A stretch of DNA of 64,000 bases from the NCBI GenBank assembly GCA_964017195.1, contig OZ024898.1, forward strand, positions 3,795,482-3,859,481, written 5' to 3'. Source of the stretch: Siderastrea radians. Taxonomy: Eukaryota > Cnidaria > Anthozoa > Scleractinia > Rhizangiidae. Each line of letters starts with the position of its first letter. The stretch's first letter is position 1. Positions 46,901 through 57,710 of the stretch are shown in pieces. A model generated the notes under the pieces. It did not search any database. It saw only the letters and a program-made list of their open reading frames with translations, and was not told the origin of the DNA. The translations under genes were made by a program, and so were the position numbers.

Positions 46901-49069
46901 CTGACGAGGTGGAAGGACCTAAAACAGTTAATTGAAATGAATGCCAGTACTTGGGGGGAGGGGAGGGGGAGGGGGGGAGGGGAGGGGGGAGGTGAGATGG
47001 GGGATCCAAAATTCATGCTTCCCCTATTCTTCAATCCCAGTTCATGGGTCTGCCTTTCCTCCCTTTTTTGGTTGCAAAACATTATTTAACTGCTGTGTGA
47101 TTTTTTTCTATTACTTTTATTATTACCTGCCTCCTACCACTTGTCACTTACTCCTTTCCCATTTCCTGTACACTTCACACTCCCATTTCTTATCACTTCT
47201 TTCTTTTCTCCATTTCACTTGTTTCTCTGCATTTTTTCCTTTTTTTCCATTTCTTCTTTTCTTCACATTCTTGCCATTAAATTATTATTTCTTGAGCGAC
47301 ATCTTTCAATTTATACTAGTCCTTCATTTTGCTTCCATCTCATTTTTTGTTCCATTTCTCCCATGTATGGTGGAACCCTGATAAAATGAACCCCTCTTAC
47401 TGGATCTATAATGAAGAACCCAGTATAACGAATCATCATTTTTGGCCCAGTCATACTAAAATGACTGGAAAAGATATAATGAACCCATTTAATAAGAAAC
47501 TCCTTTTCCCAGTCCCTTGGCAGTTCATTATGTCAGGGTTCCATGTTGCACTGAAGCAAGTTCTGTTTCTTTCTTTGAGCTCTTTTCATCAATTCCCTCC
47601 ACACATTTTAATTTCACTCTTTTTCCTTATTTCCTCCTGTTCACTCCTTTTAAAAAATTCTCTTGTCCATATCTGTTAGTCCTTCCCATATTTTTGTTCT
47701 TTCAATTCCTTTCATTCCTTCCATTTCTCTTCATTTTAATCCCATTTCTCTTGTGTTCTTTTTATTCACTCAAGTTTGTATAATTTTGTTATTGCTGTAA
47801 ATTTCCACTAATTATCACATGTAATTAGCAACAGAATTTTGTTCATAAACATACTATTTAGTTTCTTGTTAGATGGTAACTGCCGTCTTCCTAGTTGCGA
47901 AAATGTATTCAGACCAGTAGTCCAGACCATGGAACTGTTTGCATCAGCTGCTACAGTGAAGCCATGTCCACAACCCACGTGAGACACCTGAGTGTGATTG
48001 CAGAATGGCATATAATTATAAAATATGACATGGTCAGATCAAGTTGAATCAACTGGAAAGACTGATGCCACATATGTATACATGTACAATGTAACTTCTA
48101 GTACTGGGTAAAAGTTGCCTTTAATCTAATGCAGTTGTTATACCAAACCAAAGCAAGAGTTTCCTAAGTATTGACCATTTATTTGACAAGAGAAAAGTAG
48201 AGCAAATCATTCACAAGACAGCCAACTGAGTTCAAATGCCTTCAAGCTTAAGTTTATGTTTATCACTCTGTGGTAAATAAAACAGCCCTGGTTGTGATGC
48301 AGGCAGAGGGGGTATAAAAGTCAATGGGGTCATTACATACCATAACTTTATTAAAAATTAAGGTGTCAAAATCCATTTTATTAACTATTCATTTATTTAT
48401 TTTTAACGCAGGACCCATGTTGATAGCAGTTTTTATAACTGAAATGGTCATCCTGCATAAATATGTTTATTTATTATTATTATTATTATTATTATAGTTT
48501 GGTGCAACAACAATGCTATTTCTGACTGGTACCTGGTACCTTTCAAGGGTAGACATATGCCAGAATATACGTGTGACAGGAAACAGGTTTAGTTTTTCAA
48601 TTCAAAATAAGTAAAATTACTATAATATTTCTTTCTTTCTTTCTTTCTTTTAAACAATATTTAAACAGAGATGCCCAGTTCAGCATACACTGGTTAAAAT
48701 GGGGCTCTGTAGACTATCTAATAACTATCTAATAAGGATACAAAATTCAAAATAACCTTGAAGAATAAATAAATAAATAAACAAATAGATAAATAACACA
48801 CACAAAGAATAAACAATAAAAGGCCTATTGATGATCACACTTTTCAGCCTATAATTAAAGGGTATAAGCACCCACCCATAATACCTAATAGGGATTCGTT
48901 CCTAAATTTTGGATCAGCTGCCCAATAACCTTATAAGGGAATCCCCCTCTCATTTAATACTTACTTCTCCAGGAACAGGAAATTTGACTGGCAGCAGACT
49001 GGGCTCCCGGGCACCAGTCCCCAGCTGTCCACCATCTCCCGCTCCCCAAATATAGGCCACCGATGACAA
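40982..49069 (-). CDS. RCC1L: RCC1L-like seven-bladed beta-propeller protein (mitochondrial)
   Basis: Ten minus-strand exons keep phase throughout: 49069-48965, 47987-47855, 46918-46787, 45243-45134, 44183-44099, 43369-43259, 42563-42493, 42131-42041, 41502-41347 and 41067-40982 (360 codons). They encode RCC1 repeats in order: AYIWGAGDGGQLG, VGCGHGF, ISCGRSHSAIL, YQGQCGVGN, IACGLDHTILL, CGWGADGQTG, SADCCLALSG, FSWGNNEYNQLA, GGSCCVALT, WGYGVLGHG, CGPDFMAV and YTWGRGSFGRLGVGSNEDQW. Order and spacing match RCC1L (WBSCR16), which in mammals sits on the inner mitochondrial membrane and supports mitoribosome assembly and 16S rRNA pseudouridylation. SERGEF and other RCC1 proteins fit less well. The targeting-sequence exon and the last exon were not found. 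The final donor used would be GC-type (AAG|GCAAGA), which is doubtful. Confidence 0.88.
41159..41211. repeat. 53-bp perfect-stem hairpin
   Basis: TAGCCTGCGAACGCA faces TGCGTTCGCAGGCTA across a short loop. It lies in the intron before the last identified RCC1L exon and looks like a residual MITE end pair. Confidence 0.6.
42662..42883. mobile_element. MITE with AACTCGAA inverted ends
   Basis: The left end TAGACTCCCGACAACTCGAA and the right end TTCGAGTTACTGAGAGTCAA are imperfect inverses next to TA. The interior repeats a GCAGGAAGTTCGAGATA unit twice. It lies in the RCC1L intron between exons 43369-43259 and 42563-42493. Confidence 0.6.
44472..44556. repeat. Short inverted repeat
   Basis: GTCTGTAATCATATGAG near the left faces TCGTATGATTACAGAC at the right, with ACTAACAAAAT facing ATTTTGTTAAT inside. 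It is a non-coding hairpin in an RCC1L intron. Confidence 0.5.
45750..46260 (-). mobile_element. LINE 3' fragment (end of ORF2)
   Basis: On the minus strand 46211-45990 is open and reads like a non-LTR polymerase C-terminus: DRSFSVAAPTLWNNLPASLR and SSFKSQLKTHLF. An AT-rich 3' UTR follows down to about 45750. It is heavily 5' truncated and lies in an RCC1L intron. It is related to, but distinct from, the fragment at 32677-33305. Confidence 0.75.
47100..47780. repeat. Pyrimidine-rich low-complexity tract with embedded MITE
   Basis: Bases about 47100-47360 and 47550-47780 are T/C-rich simple sequence. Between them (about 47367-47546) is a small element with inverted ends GGAACCCTGATAAAATGAAC and GTTCATTATGTCAGGGTTCC, similar in style to Tigger-type MITEs. 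Long open frames here are composition artefacts. Confidence 0.7.
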
Positions 49070-49451
49070 CTGAGAGAAACAACCTGAATAAAAGGACAGG
49101 GATTATATTGACCAACTATTGAAAGAGCAGACTTGCTGATTAGTAAAGTTTGAAGTTTCAGCTCAAAATCTCTAGTTACAAGTCTGAGAACAAAACAAAA
49201 AAGGAGGAAGAGGGGGGTCATCCTGTAAAAATAAGCACTTGCCACACTCAGCGGCTCATTCTCATGCTTAAACTATCAAGTGCAAGCAAGAATTTTAAAC
49301 AAATCATGAGATCTGGTGATTTTTACTCATTTTAGGCTTGTGAGTACTAGTGGATAATCATTAATTTTGAGCACTGTTGTAGCTGTCTGTTTGACAGACA
49401 TCAACATCACCAGTGAGCCCAGTCTTCAGCACATCAGTTTAATATAAACCT

Positions 49452-49605
49452 GGTTAGCAGTGTCAGGCTGATAGTCTTGTTAGTCCAGTTATTCCTGTCA
49501 GTCCAGTTAATCTGGTTAGTGAAACCAGGTCACAGTCTTGTTAGTCCAGTTAATTCTGTCAGTCCAATTTATCTAATTTATTTAGTGGTATCACACTAAT
49601 AGCTT
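49452..49605 (+). repeat. Minisatellite-like tandem repeat, period about 67-71 bp
   Basis: About two units share TCTTGTTAGTCCAGTTA(T/A)T, CTGTCAGTCCA and ATCTGGTTAGTG. It lies upstream of the first identified RCC1L exon. Confidence 0.6.
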
Positions 49606-50187
49606 CCTTCTAACAAGACCAATCCATTAAGCAAAGACCTTTTGTCACTTAAAGGACAGATGATAAGATGAAGACAAGTAAAAGAAGTAAATTAAATGGG
49701 ACTAACCTTTATTTTTCAGTACACCATAATGCTGTAAAGACAGTTTGAGCCATTTCTGTGATCTTGTGATCAATCTATTACCCACAAAGCTCATTGGAAG
49801 TCCAGATTTTCTTTTCCTGTGTCATTATTATCATTCCATTATGCTTTTACTGAAACATTCTGAAACATTCTCATTTCGCATCATGAAAAAGAAGAGACAC
49901 ATCAATACTGACACCTGCACAGGGAAGTAAACATTTCATTATTAATTTTATAGTTCCTAAAGTTTCACCACAGCAGGTTGAAACAGAGTACCTACTTTAA
50001 TAAAAGAATCTTGGAAAGGTTACCGAAGCTGTGATATTTTAATTTATTTATTCAATAATTGGACATACAATGTAACTGTTTCATGTCAACAAAAAAATGC
50101 TAATTAATGTTAAATTATATTTCAAAAAGCAATTAATAAATTTTATGCCCTTGTAATGCCCTCCAAGGGGCCATATTGTGTTCATTT

Positions 50188-50412
50188 TTAAATTTTAATT
50201 TTAGAGAAAATAACGGTATGCATAGCTGTGCTATCTTTTGTAATTTTTACAGGTAACACATGATATCCTGTTTTTACAAGAGGCTTTCCCAAAGACCCAG
50301 AAATAGGTGCCAATAATCTTTTAATAAACACCAATGTATTCCATTTGGCCTTGCTAACCTCATTTTGTTGTTCTGATAAACAAAGCTTGTGAATCTTACT
50401 TGGATCTGTTTT
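50188..50412 (-). other. Unassigned open reading frame, 75 codons
   Basis: From an ATG at 50412 the minus strand is open to a TAA at 50188-50190, with fairly complex sequence (LLAPISGSLGKPLVKTGYHV, then LPVKITKDS). I see a faint likeness to the N-terminal part of RRP7-type rRNA-processing proteins but cannot support it. It may be an exon or a remnant. No spliced partner was identified, and its frame does not join the RCC1L exon at 49069. Confidence 0.2.
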
Positions 50413-50614
50413 CATAAAAGAATATTTCAACAGTGGCCCTATTTGTAAAGGCTCTATTGGCAACTAGAAACAGCACCCTTGGAAACCTAGGAATTGATAG
50501 TTGGGCAAAGCAACTATCAGTACCTAGGTCTCTGAGGATGGTAAATCAAACAGAAATCAGGATCACTAAACGACAAATAAAATGCACAAACACTTATTGA
50601 TGGAAGGTGACAGT

Positions 50615-50819
50615 TTAACCCTTTAAGCCCTGAAATAAAAATGCATATTCTCCTTACTGTTCTTTCTTATGGAAGAAGGCAGGGGAATTTGTCTAAATAT
50701 CAAGGCATCTTATCCTCAGTGATCACTTCCTTTATTCTTGTCACTTGAATGTTCAAACAAGTAGTGATCATGTAAAGAGAAATTTCATTTTCATCAGGGC
50801 TTAGGGCTTAAAGGGTTAA
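50615..50819 (+). repeat. Short MITE, family A (copy 4 of 5)
   Basis: It starts TTAACCCTTTAAGCCCTGAA and ends GGGCTTAGGGCTTAAAGGGTTAA (final 18 bases inverted to the start). The body has CATATTCTCC and TGATCACTTCCTTTATTCT, as in 22736-22946. The clean ends make this the best-preserved copy. Confidence 0.8.
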
Positions 50820-51725
50820 AATGGAAGGGAGGAGATGTATACAGGTAATATTATTTACTGTACATTAAGGACAGTGAAATGCCATTTTCAAGGTACCAGA
50901 GTGTTTTAAAGTGGGCAACTCCCTTTCTGTAAGCTAATTATCAAGCAACAGTTGGCTGATGGTCCATTGACAGATCACTGACAGATTGCTAACAATCTGC
51001 ACTGAAGGAATACCAAAGAATCAGACAATCTAAAGAACACTGTCTAGCAGATAATCTGTGACCATTGGGGGGGGGGGGGGTGCACTCCTGAAAAGAACTG
51101 CTGCTGACATTGACTGAGGTTCTGACAACTGTGGAAGACATTATCACAGTCAAAGTATTCTTGACTCTGATGATAACTCTCTCCCACTTTATTCTGTTCC
51201 CGACAGCCCTATTGAAGGTTACACTCATACAAAGGGTCAAACACAGCCTACATGTACTTATGACATCACTGCTGGGCTCAAACCATTTAGTCTACAACAA
51301 ACAGTTTACCAACAGTGTTTCCAAAATGCCATATGATTATATTTCTATGAAATGGGTGTATTATGGTAAAGTTGGGGAGAGGGGGGGAGGGGGGGGGAGA
51401 GGAGGGAGGCGGGGTACAGGTCAGAAAAAGTATATTGAAAAATCGTCAGGTTTAATTATCAGGTTTTCCAAATTTACCCACGTGCACTATACTATATATA
51501 ATTATATAGTACCTGTATTTCATACATTAGCATATATTTGTAAAGTATTGACTGAGCGCATGACATGTTTAAAATACCCAGTCAAGAATACGATTAAGAA
51601 ATGGCCGGCCAATAAATCTTGTTTATATAAGCCTCGGTCTTTCAATGCGCTGGTCCTACAAAACGCCATACGCCTGCCAGCTGCTTAAATACACGTGCAT
51701 GCAGCAGAAAGATTGAAAATGGGGC

Positions 51726-51863
51726 TTTACCTCGGTGTAAGAACCTGTGAAACTCACGGATGACGTAAAACAAAGGAAACAAAAACATTTTAAACAATAC
51801 CGTACAGCAAAACAAAAGCTACCAAACAAAGAAAATCTTGTCAGGTTCTTACACCGAGGTAAA
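51726..51863. repeat. 138-bp MITE with perfect 22-bp inverted ends
   Basis: TTTACCTCGGTGTAAGAACC (from 51726, two more bases also match) is exactly complementary to the segment ending at 51863 (GGTTCTTACACCGAGGTAAA). The AT-rich interior has no coding sign. It lies about 150 bp from the presumed RCC1L first exon, close to the shared promoter. Confidence 0.75.
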
Positions 51864-52005
51864 CCCGAAAATGGAACTATATGAAAATGCATATGTACAT
51901 GACTATTCGCTGCTACAACAATACTAGAAAAACTAGTATATGCTTTAACATTAAGACAAAACCTAAAAAAATTACCAAAGCAACGCAGCAATTGAGAAAA
52001 TTACC

Positions 52006-52223
52006 TCCGATTTCTCTTGCACGGGTCACAAAATACCGAAAATGGCTGATGTAAGATTTCAGTCAGGCGTTCCCAAAGGACTCAGGGACTCCGCTTGCAG
52101 GGAACTGTGGTTGTGATGACGTCATGTTTAATCGATTTTGCGAAGGAACTATCGCAGTATTCTGAACACATTGTTTTCTTATAACTTCATTTTAGCGCTT
52201 ACAAGTTAGTTTATGATTATCAG
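52006..52223. promoter_or_regulatory. Candidate bidirectional promoter for RCC1L and ZNF706
   Basis: A perfect CRE palindrome TGACGTCA lies at 52117-52124. On the minus strand a GGAG|GTAATT donor at 52005 would end a non-coding first exon of RCC1L. On the plus strand a TATCAG|GTAGGT donor after 52223 would end a non-coding first exon of ZNF706. The interval is less AT-rich than its surroundings and free of obvious repeats. The assignment is inferred from divergent gene orientation and splice-site geometry. Confidence 0.45.
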
Positions 52224-53220
52224 GTAGGTACCAGTTGTAAAATAATAAGTAATTTTAACAATTTATGTGATCGAGTTACGGTAAACATTTCAAATAGGTT
52301 TACAGTTTTGCTCGTTGTTGAAAAGAATCGATCGACTTGTCGATCGGAAACTGCCGGTGAATGAAATTTCAGCAAATTTTTGTTCACTTGTGTAGTAGCC
52401 AAACATCTGAGGTTTCAAATCTGTTTTGAAGGTATATGACTTTTGGTGTTGACATGTGGCTTAATAATTTTAAGTTGTGAGGGTACTGCTATTTGAATTC
52501 CTCATATTCGGCAGAAGAGAATAGGACCAGTTTATTTTGGGGGGAGAAGGGTTGGGGGTGACTTGGGCAAACATACAAAAAGAAAATCTTGCTAAGTTTT
52601 TGCAGTGAAAGTGGGTCTTACGCAACGTAAGAAAGCAAAGAAATGTCTCACAAACTAGTAAAAGAAAATTTGTGTGAAACTTGTAGTCATGAAAAATCCC
52701 CAACCCCCTCCCCCCTCAAAAAATGATATTGCACTTCCCTCAGTTGATTGAAAGCTGCACACATTCTCTTTGACGTAAAAAAAGTAAAAACATTTTATAA
52801 AAAGGTAGTGCATAGTTTCTTTTTCTTTCCTTGTGTATTGAATGATTAGCAATTGCCAATTATTACTAACTGAAGTTGTGCACTTAAAATTGATTATAAC
52901 CAACTTGGCACGTTATTCATCTCTTCATATCTAACGTGTATGCACTCATGGAATAATTATTAGTGCGCATTGGCGAATTTTGCCAACTGATTTGCCTGCC
53001 ATGATTTGTCTTTGGTCACAAGATAATACTGGAAATAATTATTTACACATGAATTGAGTTTAAAGAAGAAATACCTTTACTAACTTCTGAGATATAAACA
53101 ATCATAAAAATTCAGAGGTATTTTTGCACAGGTTACAGCTATGCCAGAAAAGCAGATCTTCGCAAGGGCTTTTTGAATCTAAAAAGAAACTTGGAGGCAA
53201 AATTCTAAAAAGCTTTCAAA

Positions 53221-54285
53221 TATACCGTAAAATCCCGAATATAAGCCCCCTGTTTATAACCCCCCTCCCCTGTTTATAAGGTCCATCTGCCTGTTGACAA
53301 AAATTATACAGTTGAAGCTCTCGTAAGCGACCACCTCGGGAATTCATGAAAGTGGTCGCAACTAGAGTTTGTCGCTTACGAGAATGGGCTCTCGTAAGCG
53401 ATCATGTAATAAAACAATAGTCTGAGGGTGGTCGCTTACGAGAGCTTTTAGCAGAAGGCTTGGAATGTGGTGTTGGTTACTGATAGTATTGTATTAACAT
53501 TATTAAATAGTTTTTTATTGCCTATCACAAAAGAGGTTCGTGTATGTACAAGTCAACGAACCATTACCGCTTATGTTTTATATTACTCTAAATTTGATCA
53601 AGAAGTGAATGCTTTTATGTAAGTGTTGACTGAGTGGTCGCTTACGAGAACTTAAAAACAAAGGAAAAGACCAGTTGGTAATTCGCAAAGGTGGTCGCGG
53701 TCGCTTACGGGAATGGTCGCTTACGAGAGCTTTCAATTACAGAGTTTAAGTGACAAGGTGACAAGGGTTATTGAAAAGGGGTTTTACAATTGCGGTCGTA
53801 ACTAGAGCTGGTCGCTTATGAGAGTGGTCGCCAGGAGAGCTTCGACTGTATTCTGATTATAAGCCCCCTCCCCCCCCCCCCAGAAGTAAGCCCCCACCAT
53901 TTATTTTTGTTCCTTTAACAGAAGTACTTTTACAGAACAACGTAAGGTAACCATTCTCTTTTGGTTTTGTTTACAGATTATTACACAGTATTGCACACTT
54001 TTTGTCGTAAATTCAATTTGTTTATTGTTAATAACTTTGATTCTGAACAGTAATTTTAATTATACAGAGGGTAATTGGAACATTGATCAAATAACAGAAT
54101 TGAACTAATTTATTGTGTTTAATGATCTATTGTGACACTTCAAGCCTAAAGATATGATGGTAAAGGGAAAATGTTTTAATTTTGGATAGCGCTATGTGTT
54201 AGACTTAATTTGTTTCTTGTCTGCTCATTCTGAAACATTTTTTTTATACCGTTTATAAGTCCTCCCCCCCCCCACCTCTCCTTAC
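53221..54285. mobile_element. Outer element with 'ATAAGCCCC' ends, carrying a nested MITE
   Basis: The left part repeats CCCGAATATAAGCCCCC and TTTATAACCCCCC, and similar TTATAAGCCCCC and GTTTATAAGTCC blocks recur near 53860-53895 and 54250-54270. This is the repetitive sequence of one element interrupted by the 540-bp MITE at 53309-53848. The exact outer ends are uncertain. Confidence 0.5.
53309..53848. mobile_element. Tigger/pogo-like MITE, 540 bp, nested
   Basis: The left end CAGTTGAAGCTCTCGTAAGC (53309) and the right end GAGAGCTTCGACTG (to 53848) are inverted, flanked by TA on both sides (53307-53308 and 53849-53850). The interior repeats GGTCGCTTACGAGA at least six times in both orientations, many possible transposase-binding or subterminal repeats. 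There is no transposase. Confidence 0.85.
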
Positions 54286-54564
54286 AAATTTAAGCTCAAT
54301 TATCTCTAAAAAAATGTGTGGATACCCCCAATTTTCCTTTTGGATTCCAACAGCCCTTGCTAAGATCTACTTTAAAATTCCCTCCAAAGCTATAAACCAC
54401 ATAAAAAGACCTTTGTATTAGTGGATACCATCCTAGAAATCCAAGTATCCTGGACCATCTTGAGATGTGCAGAACTGACGTATGTGCAGTATCAAAAGGA
54501 GGCACTGTTCTTAAATGCCTTTTATTTCTTGCAGATAATACCTATCTTTTACTTGTAGTTTACA

Positions 54565-55153
54565 ATGGCTCGTGGTCACCAAAAGTTTCAGTCTCAACAA
54601 AAAAATGCGCAAAAGATGGAGAAGTTAAAGAAAGCTCAAGGGCATGATCAAAAATCTGCTGCACAGAAGGCATTGGTTTACACTTGTACTGTATGCAAGG
54701 TATGATTTGCAACTGAGGCTGTGTGATTTTCATGAAGGAAATACTAGAACCACTTTGTATGGCATAGTAAATAGTTCCACAGGAGAGTACTGCTCAGTAG
54801 CTTTCATTTGAATGGTCACACTTTAGGATTTCATCCACTGAGAGTCAAAAGTTAGAACAACCCTGTTCAACATGATAATAAACAGCACCACAGGAAAGGT
54901 CAGAATGGTCACATTTTAGGATTTCTTCTTCAGACTCAGAAGTTTAAGAACTGTATTGCACTGAATAAAAAAAAAGCACCACAGGAAAGTGTGAAATTAT
55001 TTTATTGTGATCTACACCTCTTTTGTACCCTTCTGGTAATTTAGGTTACTGTTTTGTTTTCAGTCTCAGATGCCTGACCCAAAGACCTACAAACAGCACT
55101 TTGAGAGCAAGCATCCGAAGGCAACCCTCCCACCAGAACTGGCCAGTGCATAA
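54565..55153 (+). CDS. ZNF706: ZNF706 orthologue, small C2H2 zinc-finger protein
   Basis: Two coding exons, 54565-54699 and 55064-55153, join in phase 0 to give 74 aa, close to the 76 aa of the vertebrate protein. The N-terminal half is lysine- and glutamine-rich (MARGHQKFQSQQKNAQK), the 4F5-type basic region. The C-terminal half holds one C2H2 finger, YTCTVCKSQMPDPKTYKQHF then ESKHP, with both cysteines and histidines present. In mammals ZNF706 is a nuclear regulator implicated in exit from pluripotency. A GTAAGA donor at about 55180 and an acceptor TTTCAG at about 56239 suggest a 3' UTR exon ending near an AATAAA at about 56553. The 5' UTR exon is probably near 52.2 kb. The single intron holds a repeat. 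Confidence 0.95.
54780..54985. repeat. Tandem repeat related to the 15335-15640 unit (intron of ZNF706)
   Basis: Two inverted-orientation units contain TTTCATTTGAATGGTCACAC, TTTAGGATTTC and AGCACCACAGGAAAG, matching the complement of the unit at 15335-15640. It is entirely intronic. Confidence 0.7.
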
Positions 55154-55853
55154 AATGCTTTCCATGCGATAAGTTATGGTAAGATGTGTGTACATAATTT
55201 AGCTTTGCTATAGTGTAATTATAGTAGCATGAAGGTTACTGGTTCCAAAAGCACAATATCATCTTACTCCGAGCCATACAAAGACTACATGAATGTACAT
55301 GTATGCTTTTAATTTCACATCAGTGTCCATGCCCTTTAATGTAAAGTGTTAGAGTGGAGATTATGTATGTCTAAACAATGACGAAAAGCCACAAGCTTTG
55401 GGGAGAAGAAACATAAGGTCGCACCTCTGTATTTCATGTGGGGCATTTGATATAATATTATTTTCCATCCTTACCCTGTCAAATTTGACAGTACAAAAAG
55501 CTACATTGGATGCACTCAGATGTACTTGAAAGGGATACAAATCATCAAAAGTTAGGAAATACACATGTATGATGACTTGTCCCTTATAATTTCTAGGCAC
55601 TGGGTTGATTAATTTGAAAGCAAGATGTATGTCAACAAAATTCCCCACTTTTGGCCAACCCTTCCTCTTCCTTGTCCAGACGTGCATGTACGTACATGAA
55701 AATACTTTGCAATGTTGTAGTCAATCAAGCCATCAAAGCTGTCTGTTGATATTTTTGTCCAGTTGTCAAACTTTAGGTGCTCACAACAGCCTCTTTCTGA
55801 GGTCAATTAATGAAACGGCTTGTTATTCATGGTCACCTTTGGCAGTGATGTGC

Positions 55854-56054
55854 TTAACACTCCAAGCCCCAATAGTGATTAGCATCAAATTTCTCCTATT
55901 AAATCATATCAGTGCATTATAACATGTCGTGAGAACCAAGGAAATGGTCACCAATTGTCTTGATGTTTAAACAAGTTCTCCCAACTAGTACTCAACAAAA
56001 TGTATGGAGACCAGTAAGGAGAATTTGTATAAGGTGGGTCTTGAAGGTTTAAAC
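55854..56054 (-). repeat. Short MITE, family A (copy 5 of 5)
   Basis: It begins CTTAACACTCCAAGCCCCAA and ends TTGAAGGTTTAAACC. It shares ATAGTGATTAGCATCAAATT, TTGTCTTGATGTTTAAAC and CAAGTTCTCCCAACTAGTAC with 29489-29705. It lies between the ZNF706 coding end and its likely 3' UTR exon. Confidence 0.7.
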
Positions 56055-57495
56055 CTAAAACAAATACACCTTACCAACATTACGATAATACTGCTAACTC
56101 TTGTCTTCAAAAACGTCGGCTGAGATACAGTGTAGTTTGTTGTGGTTGTCTCAAACAGCATTTTGTTGACATAGTAAGAATTTGCATTTACGATTTACAC
56201 TTTTTCCAATAGTTATAATTTCTTTTATTTCCTTTCAGTTTGATACTTCTGGACTAAATAAGACACAAGAAACTTTGAAAGTCAGATAAGCAATGCTACA
56301 CTGGGGAACTGTTGGTTAAAGCGAACATGGTCTGAATTTCGGTGGCCAGAACACATGTCTTTTGCTCTTCTTCTCAAAGATAAAATTATTTTCTTCTGCT
56401 GTGGCCATTTGACGACTTAAGTTCTTAACACAACAGGTCTGCCTGAGTACTAGAAATTGCATTAGACTTCAAGGAAATAAGAAGCCCCCTAGATAGCAAG
56501 AGTTGAGTTTGTGCCTGTGGTTGTATTTTACACAGAATTCAACAAGCACATAATAAAATGTCAGGTGATACTTTCATGATTTTACTTAACCTGTGAAATA
56601 GAATGATACTTAACTACATATTTGTATTATGCACTTTTACACACTAATTCCTTTGTTTACATTTGACCATTAGACAGTTGTTGGAAATTGTTTCATGGGT
56701 TAAATAAAACCACACTAAACGATTATATTGAGTATAATGAGGCATTTACAGCCAAGTCATAGTTTCCTCATATCCAACAAGGTTGAGTCAGAAGAATAAT
56801 TGTTTTATTTAATCAGCTTTGATCTTGGGTAACAATGTTTTCTTCCTTTTTATTATTATTTTTTTTTTGGGGGGGGGTGGGGGGAAGGGGGCAGAACTTT
56901 TACATGGCATCTAATTTTCATTGACGCAAAAAACATGGTTGTTTGGACAACCTGTGTGCAATTAACCAACGATAAAGCCAGTAATTCAATAATGGGGATT
57001 AAGAATTAAATAATTTATGTTAATTTTTATGGTCTTGAAGGCTCTTTGATTTATTGCAAGAATACATGGAACCTCAGAGAGATAAATATTTTTATTATCA
57101 TTCTTTTGAGGGATTTATGCAAGAAAAATCAAACAGTTATTAAATGATTATTTTGTTAAATTAATCATGCAACATACATGCACCTGTATCTGCACATACA
57201 TGTAGTTGCCTTATGAGAAGTTAATCGAAAATGAAATTTCATTTGTCTACTTTCCTTATTCATTCTGTGTATTAAGTCCGTGACAGATAAAACTGACATT
57301 TTTGGGACTCTGGCTTTATAAAATGAAATTCTTTACATGTACAGTATTCTGTCCACAACATGTGGAAAGAAGCTGTTTCATTTATCACACTCTCATAAGA
57401 ATTGGAATATTTTTGTGTGACTACAGTAACAAATGAATGTAACCAGTATTTATTTGCAGCAAAGTATTTCACATTATGGTAGAAGCCTCTTAATT

Positions 57496-57710
57496 TTAAC
57501 CCTTTCACTCCCAAGAGTGCCTTGAATAAAAATTCAAGATTAATTCCAAATTTCATTTTGTAAAATATCTAAATCCAAATAGTACCATGTGAAAGTGCTG
57601 CTGACGAGGTTTCATTTGAATGGTCACACCAAAGGATTTCAACCACAGACTCAAAAGTTAGAATCACTGTACATGTCTACATAACTGACTCTGGTAGTGA
57701 GAGGGTTAAC
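57496..57710. repeat. Short MITE, family B (copy 2 of 2)
   Basis: It begins TTAACCCTTTCACTCCCAAG and ends GGTAGTGAGAGGGTTAAC, good inverted ends with 'TTTCATTTGAATGGTCACAC' inside, as at 34676-34896. It lies between ZNF706 and DOHH, the two being convergent. The rest of 56600-58560 shows no gene; it is AT-rich with a G-run near 56866-56890. Confidence 0.75.

Noticed and set aside
46941..47783. Plus-strand open frames of 82-146 codons
   Set aside because: They come from a pyrimidine-rich tract (F/L/S/P-rich) and a G-rich run, without homology or splice context.
51110..51688. A 192-codon plus-strand open frame
   Set aside because: It crosses a G-rich low-complexity run, begins at a non-ATG codon, and shows no recognisable domain.
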